From Rikenellaceae bacterium (GTDB lineage: Bacteria; Bacteroidota; Bacteroidia; Bacteroidales; Rikenellaceae): DNA of 64,000 nucleotides. Positions 34,933 to 44,199 of the stretch are shown one piece after another. Position 1 is the stretch's first letter. Each line of letters begins with the position of its first letter. The DNA lies in NCBI GenBank assembly GCA_009783565.1, contig WRDF01000001.1:186001-250000 (forward strand). Direction: 5' to 3'. A program made the translations under genes and the position numbers. The notes below the pieces were generated by a model that worked only from the letters and a program-made list of their open reading frames with translations, did not search any database and was not told where the DNA came from.

Positions 34933-35214
34933 ATGCGATTTTTAGAGGTCATACTGATTATAATTCTCGCTTTCTGGTTGCTGGGCGTAATCGGGCGATG
35001 GCTGTTAAGGCTATGGCTCATGCGCAAGCAGCGCGAATTCGCCGAGCGGTTCGGCGGGCAGTTCGGCAGCAACGCACAAGCAGGCGGGCATAGCAATGAG
35101 CCGAATGCACGGCCGGAGGGTGATGTCGATGTCCGGCAGACGGCACGCATCGAGAAAAAGGTTAATCGCAACGTCGGCGATTATGTGGAATTCGAGGAAG
35201 AAATTGATGATTGA
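34933..35214 (+). CDS. DUF4834 family small membrane protein
   Basis: A 93-residue protein with one N-terminal membrane segment (FLEVILIIILAFWLLGVIGR), a basic stretch LRLWLMRKQREFAERFG, a low-complexity middle and the conserved C terminus VGDYVEFEEEIDD. This fits DUF4834, a short Bacteroidota family of unknown function. It lies 36 nt upstream of the ABC permease and may be co-transcribed with it. Confidence 0.75.
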   Translation: MRFLEVILIIILAFWLLGVIGRWLLRLWLMRKQREFAERFGGQFGSNAQAGGHSNEPNARPEGDVDVRQTARIEKKVNRNVGDYVEFEEEIDD

Positions 35215-35250
35215 TAATGACAGTATTTTTTACAATATATTCGTGATTAA

Positions 35251-35991
35251 ATGAAATTTTTCGACCTTCTCGGACAGTATTTTATTTTAATGGGCAAGGT
35301 TTTCTCGCGTCCGGAGAAGCGTCGTATCTTCTCGCGAAGGCTGTGGTTCGAGATGGAGGCGTTGGGCCTCAATTCGATAGGCATAACGGCGATTATTTCG
35401 ATATTCATGGGCGCAGTGGTGACTTTACAGATGGCCATCAACCTCGAATCGCCGTTCATCCCGCAGTCGCTGGTGGGGTTCGCCACGCGCGAAACGATGA
35501 TTTTGGAGTTCAGTTCGACGGTCGTGGCGCTGATCCTTGCCGGCAAGGTGGGGAGCAACATTGCATCGGAGATCGGCACGATGCGCATCACGGAACAGAT
35601 CGATGCGCTGGAAGTGATGGGTGTAAATTCGGCCAACTACCTGATACTGCCTAAGATAGTGGCGGCGGTGTTGTTTTTCCCGTTTCTCACGATAATGAGC
35701 ATCATCATCGGCACGGCGGGCGGATGGCTGGTGGCGGCGTTCACGGGCGTCATTAATCCTGAGAATTATGTGCGCGGACTGATGATGGATTTCCGGTCGT
35801 TCTCGATAACCTATTCATTGATAAAAAGCTCCGTTTTCGCGTTCATCATCACATCGATCTCCGGATTTTTCGGCTATTATGCCAACGGCAACTCGCTCGA
35901 AGTCGGGCGCGCAAGCACCCGCGCAGTGGTCATAAGCTCGGTGTGTATCCTGATTTTCAACCTCGTACTCACGCAACTGATGCTGATATGA
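35251..35991 (+). CDS. MlaE family ABC transporter permease
   Basis: A 246-residue inner-membrane permease with five or so membrane segments. Family signatures include GLNSIGITAIISIFMGAVVT, LILAGKVGSNIASEIGTMR, TEQIDALEVMGVNSANYLI and SSVFAFIITSISGFFGYYA. MlaE-type permeases move phospholipid or related lipids between membranes together with an MlaF ATPase and an MlaD (MCE) protein. The ATPase gene follows with a 4-nt overlap; an MCE gene is not in this window after it. Confidence 0.92.
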   Translation: MKFFDLLGQYFILMGKVFSRPEKRRIFSRRLWFEMEALGLNSIGITAIISIFMGAVVTLQMAINLESPFIPQSLVGFATRETMILEFSSTVVALILAGKVGSNIASEIGTMRITEQIDALEVMGVNSANYLILPKIVAAVLFFPFLTIMSIIIGTAGGWLVAAFTGVINPENYVRGLMMDFRSFSITYSLIKSSVFAFIITSISGFFGYYANGNSLEVGRASTRAVVISSVCILIFNLVLTQLMLI

Positions 35992-36749
35992 TCCGGTGTG
36001 AACATATATACAAGTCTTTCGAGGGGCGCGAGGTTCTGAACGACATCACGCTGCGGTTCGAGCAAGGTAAAACGAACCTTATAATCGGCCAGAGCGGATC
36101 GGGTAAAACAGTGCTGCTAAAATGTTTAGTGGGACTTCACGATGTCAATAGCGGTAAGATTTTCTATGGAGATACCGACTTCACCGACCTCGACTTTCAT
36201 GCGCGCAAAGCCATACGCCGTGACGTGGGCATGATATTTCAGGGCGGCGCGCTGTTGGATTCATCGACCGTCGAGGAGAACGTGCGGTTGCCACTCGACC
36301 TGTTCACAGAAATGAGCGAAGGCGATAAGCGCGACCGCGTGAACTTTTGCCTGCAACGTGTGACTTTGACGGATGCCAATGGACTATATCCCTCCGAGCT
36401 CAGCGGCGGCATGACAAAGCGCGTCGCCATCGCACGCGCTATCGTACTGAATCCCAAATACTTATTCTGTGACGAGCCGAACTCCGGCCTCGACCCCGTG
36501 ACATCTGTCGTCATCGACAACCTGATCCGTGAAATTACGGAAGAGTATGGGATGACGACGATAGTGAACACGCACGACATGAATTCGGTGCTCGAAATCG
36601 GCGAACGCGTGGTGTTCATTTATCAGGGCAAAGCGTGGTGGCAAGGGACGAAAGACAACATCCTCGACACTGATAATAAGGAACTTAACGACTTTGTTTT
36701 CGCCTCGCAACTCGCCAAAAAAGCGCGGAAGTTCGAGCAAAGCCGGTAA
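35988..36749 (+). CDS. ABC transporter ATP-binding protein, MlaF-like
   Basis: A 253-residue ATPase: Walker A IGQSGSGKTVLLKCLVG, Q-loop MIFQGGALLDSSTV, signature LSGGMTKRVAIARAI, Walker B YLFCDEPNSGLDPVTS and switch His in VNTHDMNSV. The GGALLDSSTVEENV block is typical of MlaF-type ATPases. The start at 35988 overlaps the permease stop (ATGA), so translation is coupled. It energises the permease encoded just before it. Confidence 0.93.
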   Translation: MIRCEHIYKSFEGREVLNDITLRFEQGKTNLIIGQSGSGKTVLLKCLVGLHDVNSGKIFYGDTDFTDLDFHARKAIRRDVGMIFQGGALLDSSTVEENVRLPLDLFTEMSEGDKRDRVNFCLQRVTLTDANGLYPSELSGGMTKRVAIARAIVLNPKYLFCDEPNSGLDPVTSVVIDNLIREITEEYGMTTIVNTHDMNSVLEIGERVVFIYQGKAWWQGTKDNILDTDNKELNDFVFASQLAKKARKFEQSR

Positions 36750-36800
36750 GGTTGCGGCAACACCGCACGTGTGTTCTGAATGATATTATATCTATAAAAA

Positions 36801-36832
36801 AGTCTGTCTCATATATCGATATGAGACAGACT
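36801..36832. terminator. Bidirectional terminator between the ABC operon and infB
   Basis: Perfect 14-bp stem (36801-36814 and 36819-36832) with loop ATCG, preceded by an A run and followed by TATAATTAA, between convergent operons. Confidence 0.82.
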
Positions 36833-36855
36833 ATAATTAATCCACTTGTGCGGGC

Positions 36856-39744
36856 CTATCTCTTAACCTCGATGATTTCGTAGCCTTCAACGATGTCGCC
36901 GACTTTGATGTCGTTGTAGTTTTCGATGTTCAGACCGCACTCCATGCCGTTGGTCACTTCTTTCGCATCGTCCTTGAAGCGTTTGAGCGACCCCAGACGA
37001 CCCGTATATACGACTATACCGTCGCGGATTACGCGTACCGGCGTGTTGCGGGTAATCTTGCCCTCGCGCACGATACACCCCGCGATCGTTCCCACCTTGC
37101 TGATCTTGAATGTTTCGAGCACTTCGACCGAGCAGACGATCTCTTCTTTGGTAATCGGTGCAAGCATTCCTTCGATAGCGTCCTTGATATCATTGATGGC
37201 ATCGTAGATGATTGAGTACAAGCGTATCTCGATTTCCTCTTTTTCGGCCAGCTTGCGTGCGGCAGCCGACGGCCGCACCTGAAACGCAACGATGATAGCG
37301 TTCGACGCGGCAGCCAGAATAACATCCGACTCCGATATCTGCCCCACCGCCTTATGGATTACGTTGAGCTGAACCTCCTCCTTCGAGAGCTTTATCAACG
37401 AGTCCGTAAGAGCCTCGACCGATCCGTCCACGTCGCCCTTCACTATGATGTTTAGCTCCTTGAAGTTGCCGATCGCGATGCGGCGGCCGATCTCGTCGAG
37501 GGTCACGTGTTTCTGCGTGCGGTGGTCCTGCATACGCTGCAACTGCTCGCGTTTGTTGGCAAGTTCACGCGCGCTCTTGTCGTCGTCCATCACGTTGAAC
37601 GTATCGCCCGCCTGCGGTGCGCCGTTCAGTCCGAGCACCAGCACGGGTGTCGCCGGCGGCGCTTCCATTATCTTCTTGCCGTTCTCGTCGAACATCGCTT
37701 TCACGCGACCGGTGTGCGTTCCCGCCAGCAGTATATCGCCCACGCGCAACGTGCCGTTCTCGACCAATAATGTCGAAATATACCCGCGTCCCTTGTCCAG
37801 CTGCGACTCTATGACCGCTCCGCTCGCCTTACGTTCGGGATTTGCTTTGAGGTCAAGGAATTCGGCCTCCAACAATACCTTTTCAAGCAGTTTGTCGAGG
37901 TTCAGACCCTGCTTGGCCGACACCTCCTGCGATTGGTACTTGCCGCCCCAGTCTTCCACGAGGTAGTTCATCCCCGCCAACTGTTCCTTTATATGTTCGG
38001 GGTTGGCGCTCGGCTTGTCTATCTTGTTAATGGCAAATACGATAGGCACTCCGGCAGCCGTCGCGTGGTTTATTGCCTCCACTGTCTGGGGCATCACGCT
38101 GTCGTCGGCCGCAACAATGATAATCGCCACATCCGTAATCTTTGCTCCCCTCGCGCGCATCGCCGTAAACGCCTCGTGACCGGGCGTGTCGAGGAACGTA
38201 ATCTTCCGGCCCTCGCGCTCGACGCTGTATGCGCCGATGTGCTGCGTGATCCCTCCGGCCTCGCCCGCTATAACGTTCGTCTTGCGGATATTGTCCAGCA
38301 ACGACGTTTTACCATGATCCACGTGCCCCATCACCGTTACGATCGGCGGGCGCGGCATCAGATTTTCGTCCGTGTCTTCCTCCTCATGGAACGCCTCTGC
38401 AATCTCAACCGATACGAATTCGACCTTATAGCCGAACTCCTCTGCCACGACCACAAGCGCCTCAGCGTCAAGACGTTGATTAATGGACACCATAAGCCCG
38501 AGGTTCATGCACGCCATAATCACGCGGTTTACATCCACGTCCATGAGCGATGCCAATTCGCTCACCGTCACGAATTCCGTCACCTGTATGGTGCTGCCTT
38601 CCAACTGCGCGCGCTCCATCTCCTCGCTCATGCGTGCGGCCGCCGTGTCGCGCTTGTCGCGACGGTATTTCGCCGATTTGCTCTTAGTCCCTTTCGACGT
38701 CAGGCGCGCCAACGTGTCCTTAACCTGCTTCTGTACTTCCTCGTCGCTCACTTCGGGACGGAAAACAGGTCTCGGAGCGCCCTTGCCACCGCCCTTGCCT
38801 TTTTTAGCGCCGCTCTGTGCGCCTGCTCCGCCGCCCGGACCTCCTGCGAACGGCTTTCCGCCGCCTGCTCCGCGGCCGCCTCCACCGGGTTTGCCGCCTT
38901 GTGCACCGCCGGGTTGCGGCTTGGTTACGTCTACCTTATCTTTCGTAATGCGTTTGCGTTTTTCGCGCTTACCGCCGAATGCCATGCCGCCCACATCGAT
39001 CTTGCCCAACACTTTCGGGCCTGTGATCTGACCGCTGCCCTCGACGCGAAACACATTCGTGCTGTCCTCCGCCTGACGCTCATCGTAGGTTTTCGTCTGT
39101 GCGACCACCTCCTGACGCGGCTCGGCAGGTGTAACCACAGGGCGCGGCGTTCTTTCGGGACGCACCGGTTTCTCCGAACGCGGCTCGTGCTTCGGCGCAA
39201 CGGCAGGCTCACGGAGCGCAGATTCGGGTTTCGCCGCAGGCTTCGGCTCGTGCTTCGGCTCGTGCTTCGGCGCGGCGGCAGGCTCAGGTTTCTGCGCCGG
39301 TTTCGGTGCGGCAGGTGTAGCAGGTGCAGTAGTTGCGGTAGGCGTCTCAGGGCGGCGTTTCCCCGCATCGAGGTCTATCTTTCCGAGCACCTTCGGGCCG
39401 CGTGCCGCGACCTCATCGCGCGCGCTTATCACGCCGCTTTTTATCACCACCTCATCCTTGAAGTCTGCCTCAGTATCTTTCGTCGGCGTTTCTTTCCGGC
39501 TGTCGAGCGTTACGGTCTCCTGCTTCATGGCAAAGCGTTCGCGCACATGGCTCGCCGCACGGCTGTCGCCCCGATTGCCGCCGAACTCCTTTTCGAGCAC
39601 GGCATAGGCATCCGCTCCGAGCACCGTATTGGGCGAACCCTCCACCTTGATCCCTTTCTTGGCCAAAACCTCCACAATCGTCCCCACTCCGACCTTAAAC
39701 TCTCTTGCGGCCTGATTCAGCCTCATTCTTCTTTCCTCTGACAT
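36856..39744 (-). CDS. infB: Translation initiation factor IF-2
   Basis: GTPase that places initiator tRNA on the 30S subunit. 962 residues: an N-terminal IF2N domain ([20 protein letters not shown]), a long Pro-Ala-Lys-Glu and Gly-rich linker of about 250 residues in which VLGKID recurs three times, a second IF2N-like part, then the G domain ([43 protein letters not shown]) and domains II to IV. An antisense open frame of 602 codons over the linker is a coding shadow. Last gene of rimP-nusA-infB. Confidence 0.98.
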   Translation of the reverse strand: MSEERRMRLNQAAREFKVGVGTIVEVLAKKGIKVEGSPNTVLGADAYAVLEKEFGGNRGDSRAASHVRERFAMKQETVTLDSRKETPTKDTEADFKDEVVIKSGVISARDEVAARGPKVLGKIDLDAGKRRPETPTATTAPATPAAPKPAQKPEPAAAPKHEPKHEPKPAAKPESALREPAVAPKHEPRSEKPVRPERTPRPVVTPAEPRQEVVAQTKTYDERQAEDSTNVFRVEGSGQITGPKVLGKIDVGGMAFGGKREKRKRITKDKVDVTKPQPGGAQGGKPGGGGRGAGGGKPFAGGPGGGAGAQSGAKKGKGGGKGAPRPVFRPEVSDEEVQKQVKDTLARLTSKGTKSKSAKYRRDKRDTAAARMSEEMERAQLEGSTIQVTEFVTVSELASLMDVDVNRVIMACMNLGLMVSINQRLDAEALVVVAEEFGYKVEFVSVEIAEAFHEEEDTDENLMPRPPIVTVMGHVDHGKTSLLDNIRKTNVIAGEAGGITQHIGAYSVEREGRKITFLDTPGHEAFTAMRARGAKITDVAIIIVAADDSVMPQTVEAINHATAAGVPIVFAINKIDKPSANPEHIKEQLAGMNYLVEDWGGKYQSQEVSAKQGLNLDKLLEKVLLEAEFLDLKANPERKASGAVIESQLDKGRGYISTLLVENGTLRVGDILLAGTHTGRVKAMFDENGKKIMEAPPATPVLVLGLNGAPQAGDTFNVMDDDKSARELANKREQLQRMQDHRTQKHVTLDEIGRRIAIGNFKELNIIVKGDVDGSVEALTDSLIKLSKEEVQLNVIHKAVGQISESDVILAAASNAIIVAFQVRPSAAARKLAEKEEIEIRLYSIIYDAINDIKDAIEGMLAPITKEEIVCSVEVLETFKISKVGTIAGCIVREGKITRNTPVRVIRDGIVVYTGRLGSLKRFKDDAKEVTNGMECGLNIENYNDIKVGDIVEGYEIIEVKR

Positions 39745-39771
39745 CCTGCTAATTCAATTACAAATTATTTC

Positions 39772-39803
39772 AGCCGGCAGGCTGGAAAACACGCGCGCGT
39801 GTT
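39772..39803. repeat. CGCG palindrome element at the nusA stop
   Basis: AGCCGGCAGGCTGG (itself nearly palindromic), AAA, then ACACGCGCGCGTGTT, which overlaps the nusA stop. It separates nusA from infB. Confidence 0.7.
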
Positions 39804-41031
39804 ATTCAAATTCCGACTTCAAAATATCGACCACCTCGCGCACGGTCTCCTCTTCGAGGTCGGTGCGACGTGCAAGTTCCGCCACCGGCATTTCCAGCAC
39901 GCTCTTCGCCGTGTCGCATCCGATGCCTTTCAGCGCATCGATGATCCACTGGTCGATTTCGTCCGAAAATTCGTCCAATGCCACGTCTTCTTCCTCCACC
40001 TCGCGGTAAACGTCTATGTCATAGCCCGTAAGCATGCTCGCAAGGCGTATGTTCAGTCCGCCTTTGCCGATCGCCAGCGATACCTCGTTCGGTTTGAGGT
40101 ACACCGACGCCGTCTTTTTCTCGTCATCGAGCGTTATGGACGACACTTTGGCCGGGTTCAGCGCGCGCTGTATGAGCAGCTGCGTGTTGGCAGTCCAATT
40201 CACCACGTCGATATTCTCGTTACGCAATTCCTTGACCACCGCATAGATACGCGATCCCTTCACGCCCACGCACGCCCCCACAGGGTCTATACGCTCGTCA
40301 TACGATTCTACTGCTACCTTAGCCCGTTCGCCGGGTATGCGCACGATTTTCTTTATCGTTATCAACCCGTCGTATATCTCCGGCACTTCCTGCTCGAACA
40401 GCCGTTCCAGGAACTCCGGTGCAGTGCGCGAAAGGATGATCACCGGCGTATTGTTGCGCATCTCGACTTTCGAGATGATGGCGCGGATCGTGTCGCCCTT
40501 GCGGAAAAAATCGCTCGGTATCTGCTCGCTCTTCGGCAGAATCAACTCGTTATCATCGTCGTCCAGCACCAGTATCTCCTTCTTCCACACCTGATAAACC
40601 TCGCCCGTCATTATCTCGCCCACCTTCTCGCTGTACTTCTCATACAGGCTCGCCTTCTCCAAATCCATTATCCGCGACGCGAGGTTCTGCCGCAGCGAAA
40701 GCACCGCGCGCCGACCGAACTGTTCCAGCTTGATTTCATCCGCCACTTCTTCGTCCACCTCATACGTAGCGTCGATTTTACGGGCATCGCTCAACGAAAT
40801 TTGCTGATTCGGGTTCTCCACCTCTCCGTCGGCCACGATGACGCGATTGCGCCATATTTCGAGGTCGCCGCGCTCGGCGTTGATGATAATATCGAAATTT
40901 TCGTCCGTCTCATAGGTCTTCACCAGCAGGTGGCGGAAAACTTCCTCCAACACACCGATCATCGTACTCTTGTCGATGTTTTTGAGTTCCTTAAACTCCG
41001 CGAACGTGCTTATCAGATTGAGATTATCCAT
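39802..41031 (-). CDS. nusA: Transcription termination/antitermination factor NusA
   Basis: A 409-residue RNA polymerase-binding factor: N-terminal domain (LNLISTFAEFKELKNIDKST), S1 domain (GEVYQVWKKEILVLDDDDNE), two KH domains (VGACVGVKGSRIYAVVKELR and EVSLAIGKGGLNIRLASMLT) and one helix-hairpin-helix-like C-terminal repeat (CDTAKSVLEMPVAELARRTD). The second acidic repeat of E. coli NusA is missing, as is normal in this phylum. Second gene of the rimP operon. Confidence 0.97.
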   Translation of the reverse strand: MDNLNLISTFAEFKELKNIDKSTMIGVLEEVFRHLLVKTYETDENFDIIINAERGDLEIWRNRVIVADGEVENPNQQISLSDARKIDATYEVDEEVADEIKLEQFGRRAVLSLRQNLASRIMDLEKASLYEKYSEKVGEIMTGEVYQVWKKEILVLDDDDNELILPKSEQIPSDFFRKGDTIRAIISKVEMRNNTPVIILSRTAPEFLERLFEQEVPEIYDGLITIKKIVRIPGERAKVAVESYDERIDPVGACVGVKGSRIYAVVKELRNENIDVVNWTANTQLLIQRALNPAKVSSITLDDEKKTASVYLKPNEVSLAIGKGGLNIRLASMLTGYDIDVYREVEEEDVALDEFSDEIDQWIIDALKGIGCDTAKSVLEMPVAELARRTDLEEETVREVVDILKSEFE

Positions 41032-41098
41032 TGTTATATTTTTGTTTTTTGTAGTCTTTGTTTCTGTCCGTCATCACGGACATCCGAAAGGGCGACAC

Positions 41099-41566
41099 TT
41101 ACTTAAAGTCCAAATGCTCCTTCGTCCACTTCACCTCGTCGAGCGGATACTCCCGCACCACTTCGATTTTTTCTTTACGCTTCTTGCCCTCGACAACTGC
41201 CATCTCCGTATAGGCGAGCGTTATCGCGTCGGGCGTTGCCGAGCGCAATTCGGCGACTATTTTCGTGCCACTGCGCAGCATCACCTCTACCGGCTTGCCC
41301 ACGAGCTTCTTATACTGCCGTAGCACTTTCAGAGGCTGCCCTACTCCGGCCGACCCTACGGTGAGTTCGTAATCCTCCTGATCGCGGTCGAATTCGGCAT
41401 CGATAGCGCGGCTCAAAACAACGCAGTCGTCTATCGCCACCGATCGGTCGCTGTCGATCAGAACCTCGACAACACCCGCCGGCGACGACTTTATATCCAC
41501 TAAAAACAACTCGCTTCCCGCCAACTCGCGCTCGGCTATTTCGCGTATTTTATCGATGTCAAGCAT
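41099..41566 (-). CDS. rimP: Ribosome maturation factor RimP
   Basis: A 155-residue protein for 30S maturation. Signatures: VEVLIDSDRSVAIDDCVVLS, the VGSAGVGQPLKVLRQYKKLV block (a variant of the usual SPGLDRPL), and KVVAELRS-like IVAELRSATPDAITLAY. The start at 41566 (MLDIDKIREIA) is the usual one; the frame upstream to 41644 is leader. First gene of rimP-nusA-infB. Confidence 0.93.
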   Translation of the reverse strand: MLDIDKIREIAERELAGSELFLVDIKSSPAGVVEVLIDSDRSVAIDDCVVLSRAIDAEFDRDQEDYELTVGSAGVGQPLKVLRQYKKLVGKPVEVMLRSGTKIVAELRSATPDAITLAYTEMAVVEGKKRKEKIEVVREYPLDEVKWTKEHLDFK

Positions 41567-41668
41567 AATGTCTATAAAAATAGGGGGCTTCGCGCCCCCT
41601 ACCCTTCTCCTTAAATCACCGCAAAGATAGTAAATATTTTTCAATATATGAAACTATGAAAATTATTT

Positions 41669-41776
41669 GTCATACCGAGCGAGCGCGTAGCGCGATGAGG
41701 GATCTATCGCTAATTTGTCTTTGAACTTATAAACTCGCGATAGATTCCTCCGTCCGGAACGGACGTTCGGAATGAC
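41669..41776. repeat. Intergenic palindromic repeat, family B (copy 2)
   Basis: Outer ends GTCATACCGA and TTCGGAATGAC, inner ends GGGATCTATCGCTA and GCGATAGATTCCTC. It occupies much of the 247-nt gap between rimP and lpxA; the rest of the gap holds the CGCG element at 41778-41815. Confidence 0.78.
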
Positions 41777-41777
41777 A

Positions 41778-41815
41778 CCCGGCAGTTGGACGCATTTTCA
41801 ACACGCGCGCGTGTT
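41778..41815. repeat. CGCG palindrome element at the lpxA stop
   Basis: CCCGGCAG-TTGG, spacer, then ACACGCGCGCGTGTT overlapping the lpxA stop codon. Confidence 0.7.
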
Positions 41816-42617
41816 AATCCAGTTCCTCGCCCTCTTTTGCGATGTTGTAGGGTTTGAGGATGCCGCGTTTCGACGTGCGGATGAAGTCGAGGATCATGTC
41901 ACGCTCAGGCGTTTGCGGAAATTGCTCTTCTACCATGTCGCACGCCTTGCCGTAGCCGTAACCGCTCTGGAACAGCGTGCGGAAAATCTCCTGTATCTCG
42001 GCCACTTTTTCGCTCTCGAAACCGCGCCTGCGCAACCCTATAAAGTTCGCGCCGACGAACGACAACGGCTGATGGCCGGCCTTTACGAACGGCGGCACGT
42101 CCTTGTTCACGAGCGAACCGCCGGCCAGCATAACGTGCGAACCGATACGGACGAACTGATGCACCGCTACATGACCTCCGATAATCGCCCAATCGTCCAC
42201 CTCGACCTCGCCCGCCAGCGATACGCGGTTCACCAGCACGCAGTTGCTGCCGATTATGCAGTCGTGCGCAATATGCACATAGGCCATGATAAGGTTATTG
42301 TCGCCGATGACGGTTTTACCCCTTGCCGCCGTGCCGCGATTTATGGTCACGCACTCGCGGATACGGTTATTGTCGCCGATTTCCACCGTCGAATATTCGC
42401 CGCGAAATTTCAAGTCCTGCGGCAGTCCCGCAACGACAGCGCCCGTGTCTACCGTGCAGTTTTTCCCCATCCGCACTCCGTCCAACAGCATCGCGCCCGG
42501 ACCTATGCGGCATCCGTCGCCGATCACGACATCGGCCGCGATATATGAGAACGGTTCGACCACGACATCCTTGCCGAGCCTTGCATCGGGATGGACGTAT
42601 GCTAAGTTACTGACCAT
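41814..42617 (-). CDS. lpxA: Acyl-ACP--UDP-N-acetylglucosamine O-acyltransferase
   Basis: First step of lipid A synthesis. 267 residues of left-handed beta-helix hexapeptide repeats (for example VVEPFSYIAADVVIGDGCRI, TVIGDNNLIMAYVHIAHDC, VVHQ-like AVHQFVRIGSHVMLAGGSLV). The catalytic His lies in the AYVHIAHDCIIG region. The helical C terminus (QEIFRTLFQSGYGYGKACDM) is typical. It follows lpxC/fabZ on the same strand, separated by an AT-rich repeat. Confidence 0.95.
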   Translation of the reverse strand: MVSNLAYVHPDARLGKDVVVEPFSYIAADVVIGDGCRIGPGAMLLDGVRMGKNCTVDTGAVVAGLPQDLKFRGEYSTVEIGDNNRIRECVTINRGTAARGKTVIGDNNLIMAYVHIAHDCIIGSNCVLVNRVSLAGEVEVDDWAIIGGHVAVHQFVRIGSHVMLAGGSLVNKDVPPFVKAGHQPLSFVGANFIGLRRRGFESEKVAEIQEIFRTLFQSGYGYGKACDMVEEQFPQTPERDMILDFIRTSKRGILKPYNIAKEGEELD

Positions 42618-42624
42618 TATTTTT

Positions 42625-42705
42625 TCAATTACGAATTACGAATTACCAATTACGAATCGGGCTTGCGTCAGCCGTAATTCGTAATTGATAATTCGTAATT
42701 TATTT
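42625..42705. repeat. AT-rich inverted repeat of ATTACGAATTAC units
   Basis: The 82-nt gap between lpxA and lpxC is made of ATTACGAATTAC-like units on one side and AATTCGTAATT-like units on the other around GGGCTTGCGTCAGCC. Shorter runs of the same unit occur at 52014-52032, before clpB. Confidence 0.65.
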
Positions 42706-44085
42706 ATTCTTAACCACCTGTGCCATTAAGGACGCTTCGGTAACGAGTTGTTCGCCTACGTAAGCGCGCGCCTCCATCGCCACGATGCCGCGCCGAATAG
42801 GCTCGGAAAGCCGCAGTTCGAACTGCAACGTGTCGCCCGGAACGACTTTCTGCTTGAACTTCACGTTGTCGATCTTCATAAAATACGTAGACCACAGCTC
42901 CGGCTGCTCGACGTTATGCAGAGCGAGTATCCCGCCGCACTGCGCCATAGCCTCGACTATGAGTACGCCCGGCATCACCGGTTCTTCCGGAAAATGTCCC
43001 ACGAAGAACGGCTCGTTCATCGTCACGTTCTTCACGCCCACCACGCTCGCCGAATCTATATGGAAAATTTTGTCCACCAGTAGGAACGGCGGACGGTGCG
43101 GCAGTATTTTACGTATATCGTTTATATCGTACACCGGCTTCATTCCCGCCTCGATGCGCAGTTGCGGTTTCGACGCATCGCGTCGCATATTTTTGCGCAG
43201 CAGGCGCGACATCTCCACATTGGCGCTATGTCCCGGACGCGTTGCAATGACCCGTCCGCGTATGCGCGCCCCCACCAACGCCAGATCGCCCAGCAAGTCG
43301 AGCAACTTATGGCGCGCAGGCTCGTTCGTGAAACGCAGTTCGAGGTTGTCGAGATACCCTCCCGTGACCTCCACATTCTCCCGGCCGAGCATTTTTGCCA
43401 GCCGTGCTTTTTCCTGCTCCGCTATCGGATGCTCCACCACCACGATGGCATTCTCGATGTCGCCGCCCTTTATGAGGTTCGCATTGAACAACGGTTCGAG
43501 GTGGTGCATGAATACAAAGGTGCGACATGCGGCTATCTCATCCGCAAAGTCGGTCGCCGCTCCGAACGTCGCAAATTGCTGCCCCAGCACACGCGAACCG
43601 TAATCTATATGTACCGACACGCTGAACTCGTCATCGGGGTATATCGCGATCTCGACGCCTTTTTCCGTTACGGCGAAAACCGTTTTCTCCGTAACATCGT
43701 AATACTTTACCTCCGCATCCAGTTCGCGTAACCCTGTAGCCGCGATCGCCCTCACATATTCGCCCGCCGAACCGTCCAGTATCGGCGTTTCGGGGCCGTT
43801 TATCTCGATCAGCGCGTTGTCCACGCCCATCGTCCACAACGCGGCCATCACGTGTTCGACGGTGCTCACCCGCGCGCCGTCCTTCTCTATGGTCGTACTG
43901 TGGTCGGTCGACGTCACATAGTCGCACAGCGCAGGGATCGTAACGGGTGTTTCGAGATCCACGCGCCGGAATGCGATTCCCGCGTCGGCCTGGGCCGGAT
44001 GTATAGTCATGGCGACTTGCTGCCCCGTGTGCAAACCGCGTCCCTCGAACGCGGCGGGGGCATTAAGCGTCTTTTGTTTCGGCAT
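42700..44085 (-). CDS. lpxC/fabZ: Bifunctional UDP-3-O-acyl-N-acetylglucosamine deacetylase / 3-hydroxyacyl-ACP dehydratase
   Basis: A 461-residue fusion. The LpxC half (about 1-300) has GRGLHTGQQVAMTIHPAQAD, zinc ligand His in STVEHVMAALWTMGVDNALI, PETPILDGSAGEYV and the C-terminal zinc site in RHKLLDLLGDLALVG. The FabZ half has ILPHRPPFLLVDKI with catalytic His, GHFPEEPVMPGVLIVEAMAQ with catalytic Glu. The fusion is standard in Bacteroidota and joins lipid A and fatty-acid synthesis. The start at 44085 (MPKQKTLNAP) is chosen over an AT-rich upstream extension. A TACCTTTG box lies at 44131-44138. Confidence 0.96.
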   Translation of the reverse strand: MPKQKTLNAPAAFEGRGLHTGQQVAMTIHPAQADAGIAFRRVDLETPVTIPALCDYVTSTDHSTTIEKDGARVSTVEHVMAALWTMGVDNALIEINGPETPILDGSAGEYVRAIAATGLRELDAEVKYYDVTEKTVFAVTEKGVEIAIYPDDEFSVSVHIDYGSRVLGQQFATFGAATDFADEIAACRTFVFMHHLEPLFNANLIKGGDIENAIVVVEHPIAEQEKARLAKMLGRENVEVTGGYLDNLELRFTNEPARHKLLDLLGDLALVGARIRGRVIATRPGHSANVEMSRLLRKNMRRDASKPQLRIEAGMKPVYDINDIRKILPHRPPFLLVDKIFHIDSASVVGVKNVTMNEPFFVGHFPEEPVMPGVLIVEAMAQCGGILALHNVEQPELWSTYFMKIDNVKFKQKVVPGDTLQFELRLSEPIRRGIVAMEARAYVGEQLVTEASLMAQVVKNK

Positions 44086-44130
44086 TATCCTAAAAGTTGT
44101 AGAATGGGTCGTACCATATAAATTCGGACA

Positions 44131-44138
44131 CAAAGGTA
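44131..44138 (-). promoter_or_regulatory. Bacteroidota -7 box of lpxC/fabZ
   Basis: Minus-strand TACCTTTG, 45 nt upstream of the ATG at 44085, with a TTG about 22 nt further upstream as -33 candidate. Confidence 0.6.
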
Positions 44139-44171
44139 TTAATTTAATATTAATTTTTAACAATAATTTCG

Positions 44172-44179
44172 TACTTTTG
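44172..44179 (+). promoter_or_regulatory. Bacteroidota -7 box of the TonB-like gene
   Basis: TACTTTTG fits TAnnTTTG. It ends 2 nt before the ATG at 44182, so transcription would begin after that ATG; the next in-frame ATG at 44200 is therefore the better start. Confidence 0.5.
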
Positions 44180-44199
44180 TAATGAATACTCATCTATTT

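Noticed and set aside
37933-39741. 602-codon open frame antisense to infB
   Set aside because: Low-complexity Arg-rich translation opposite the repetitive IF-2 linker; IF-2 itself is certain on the other strand.
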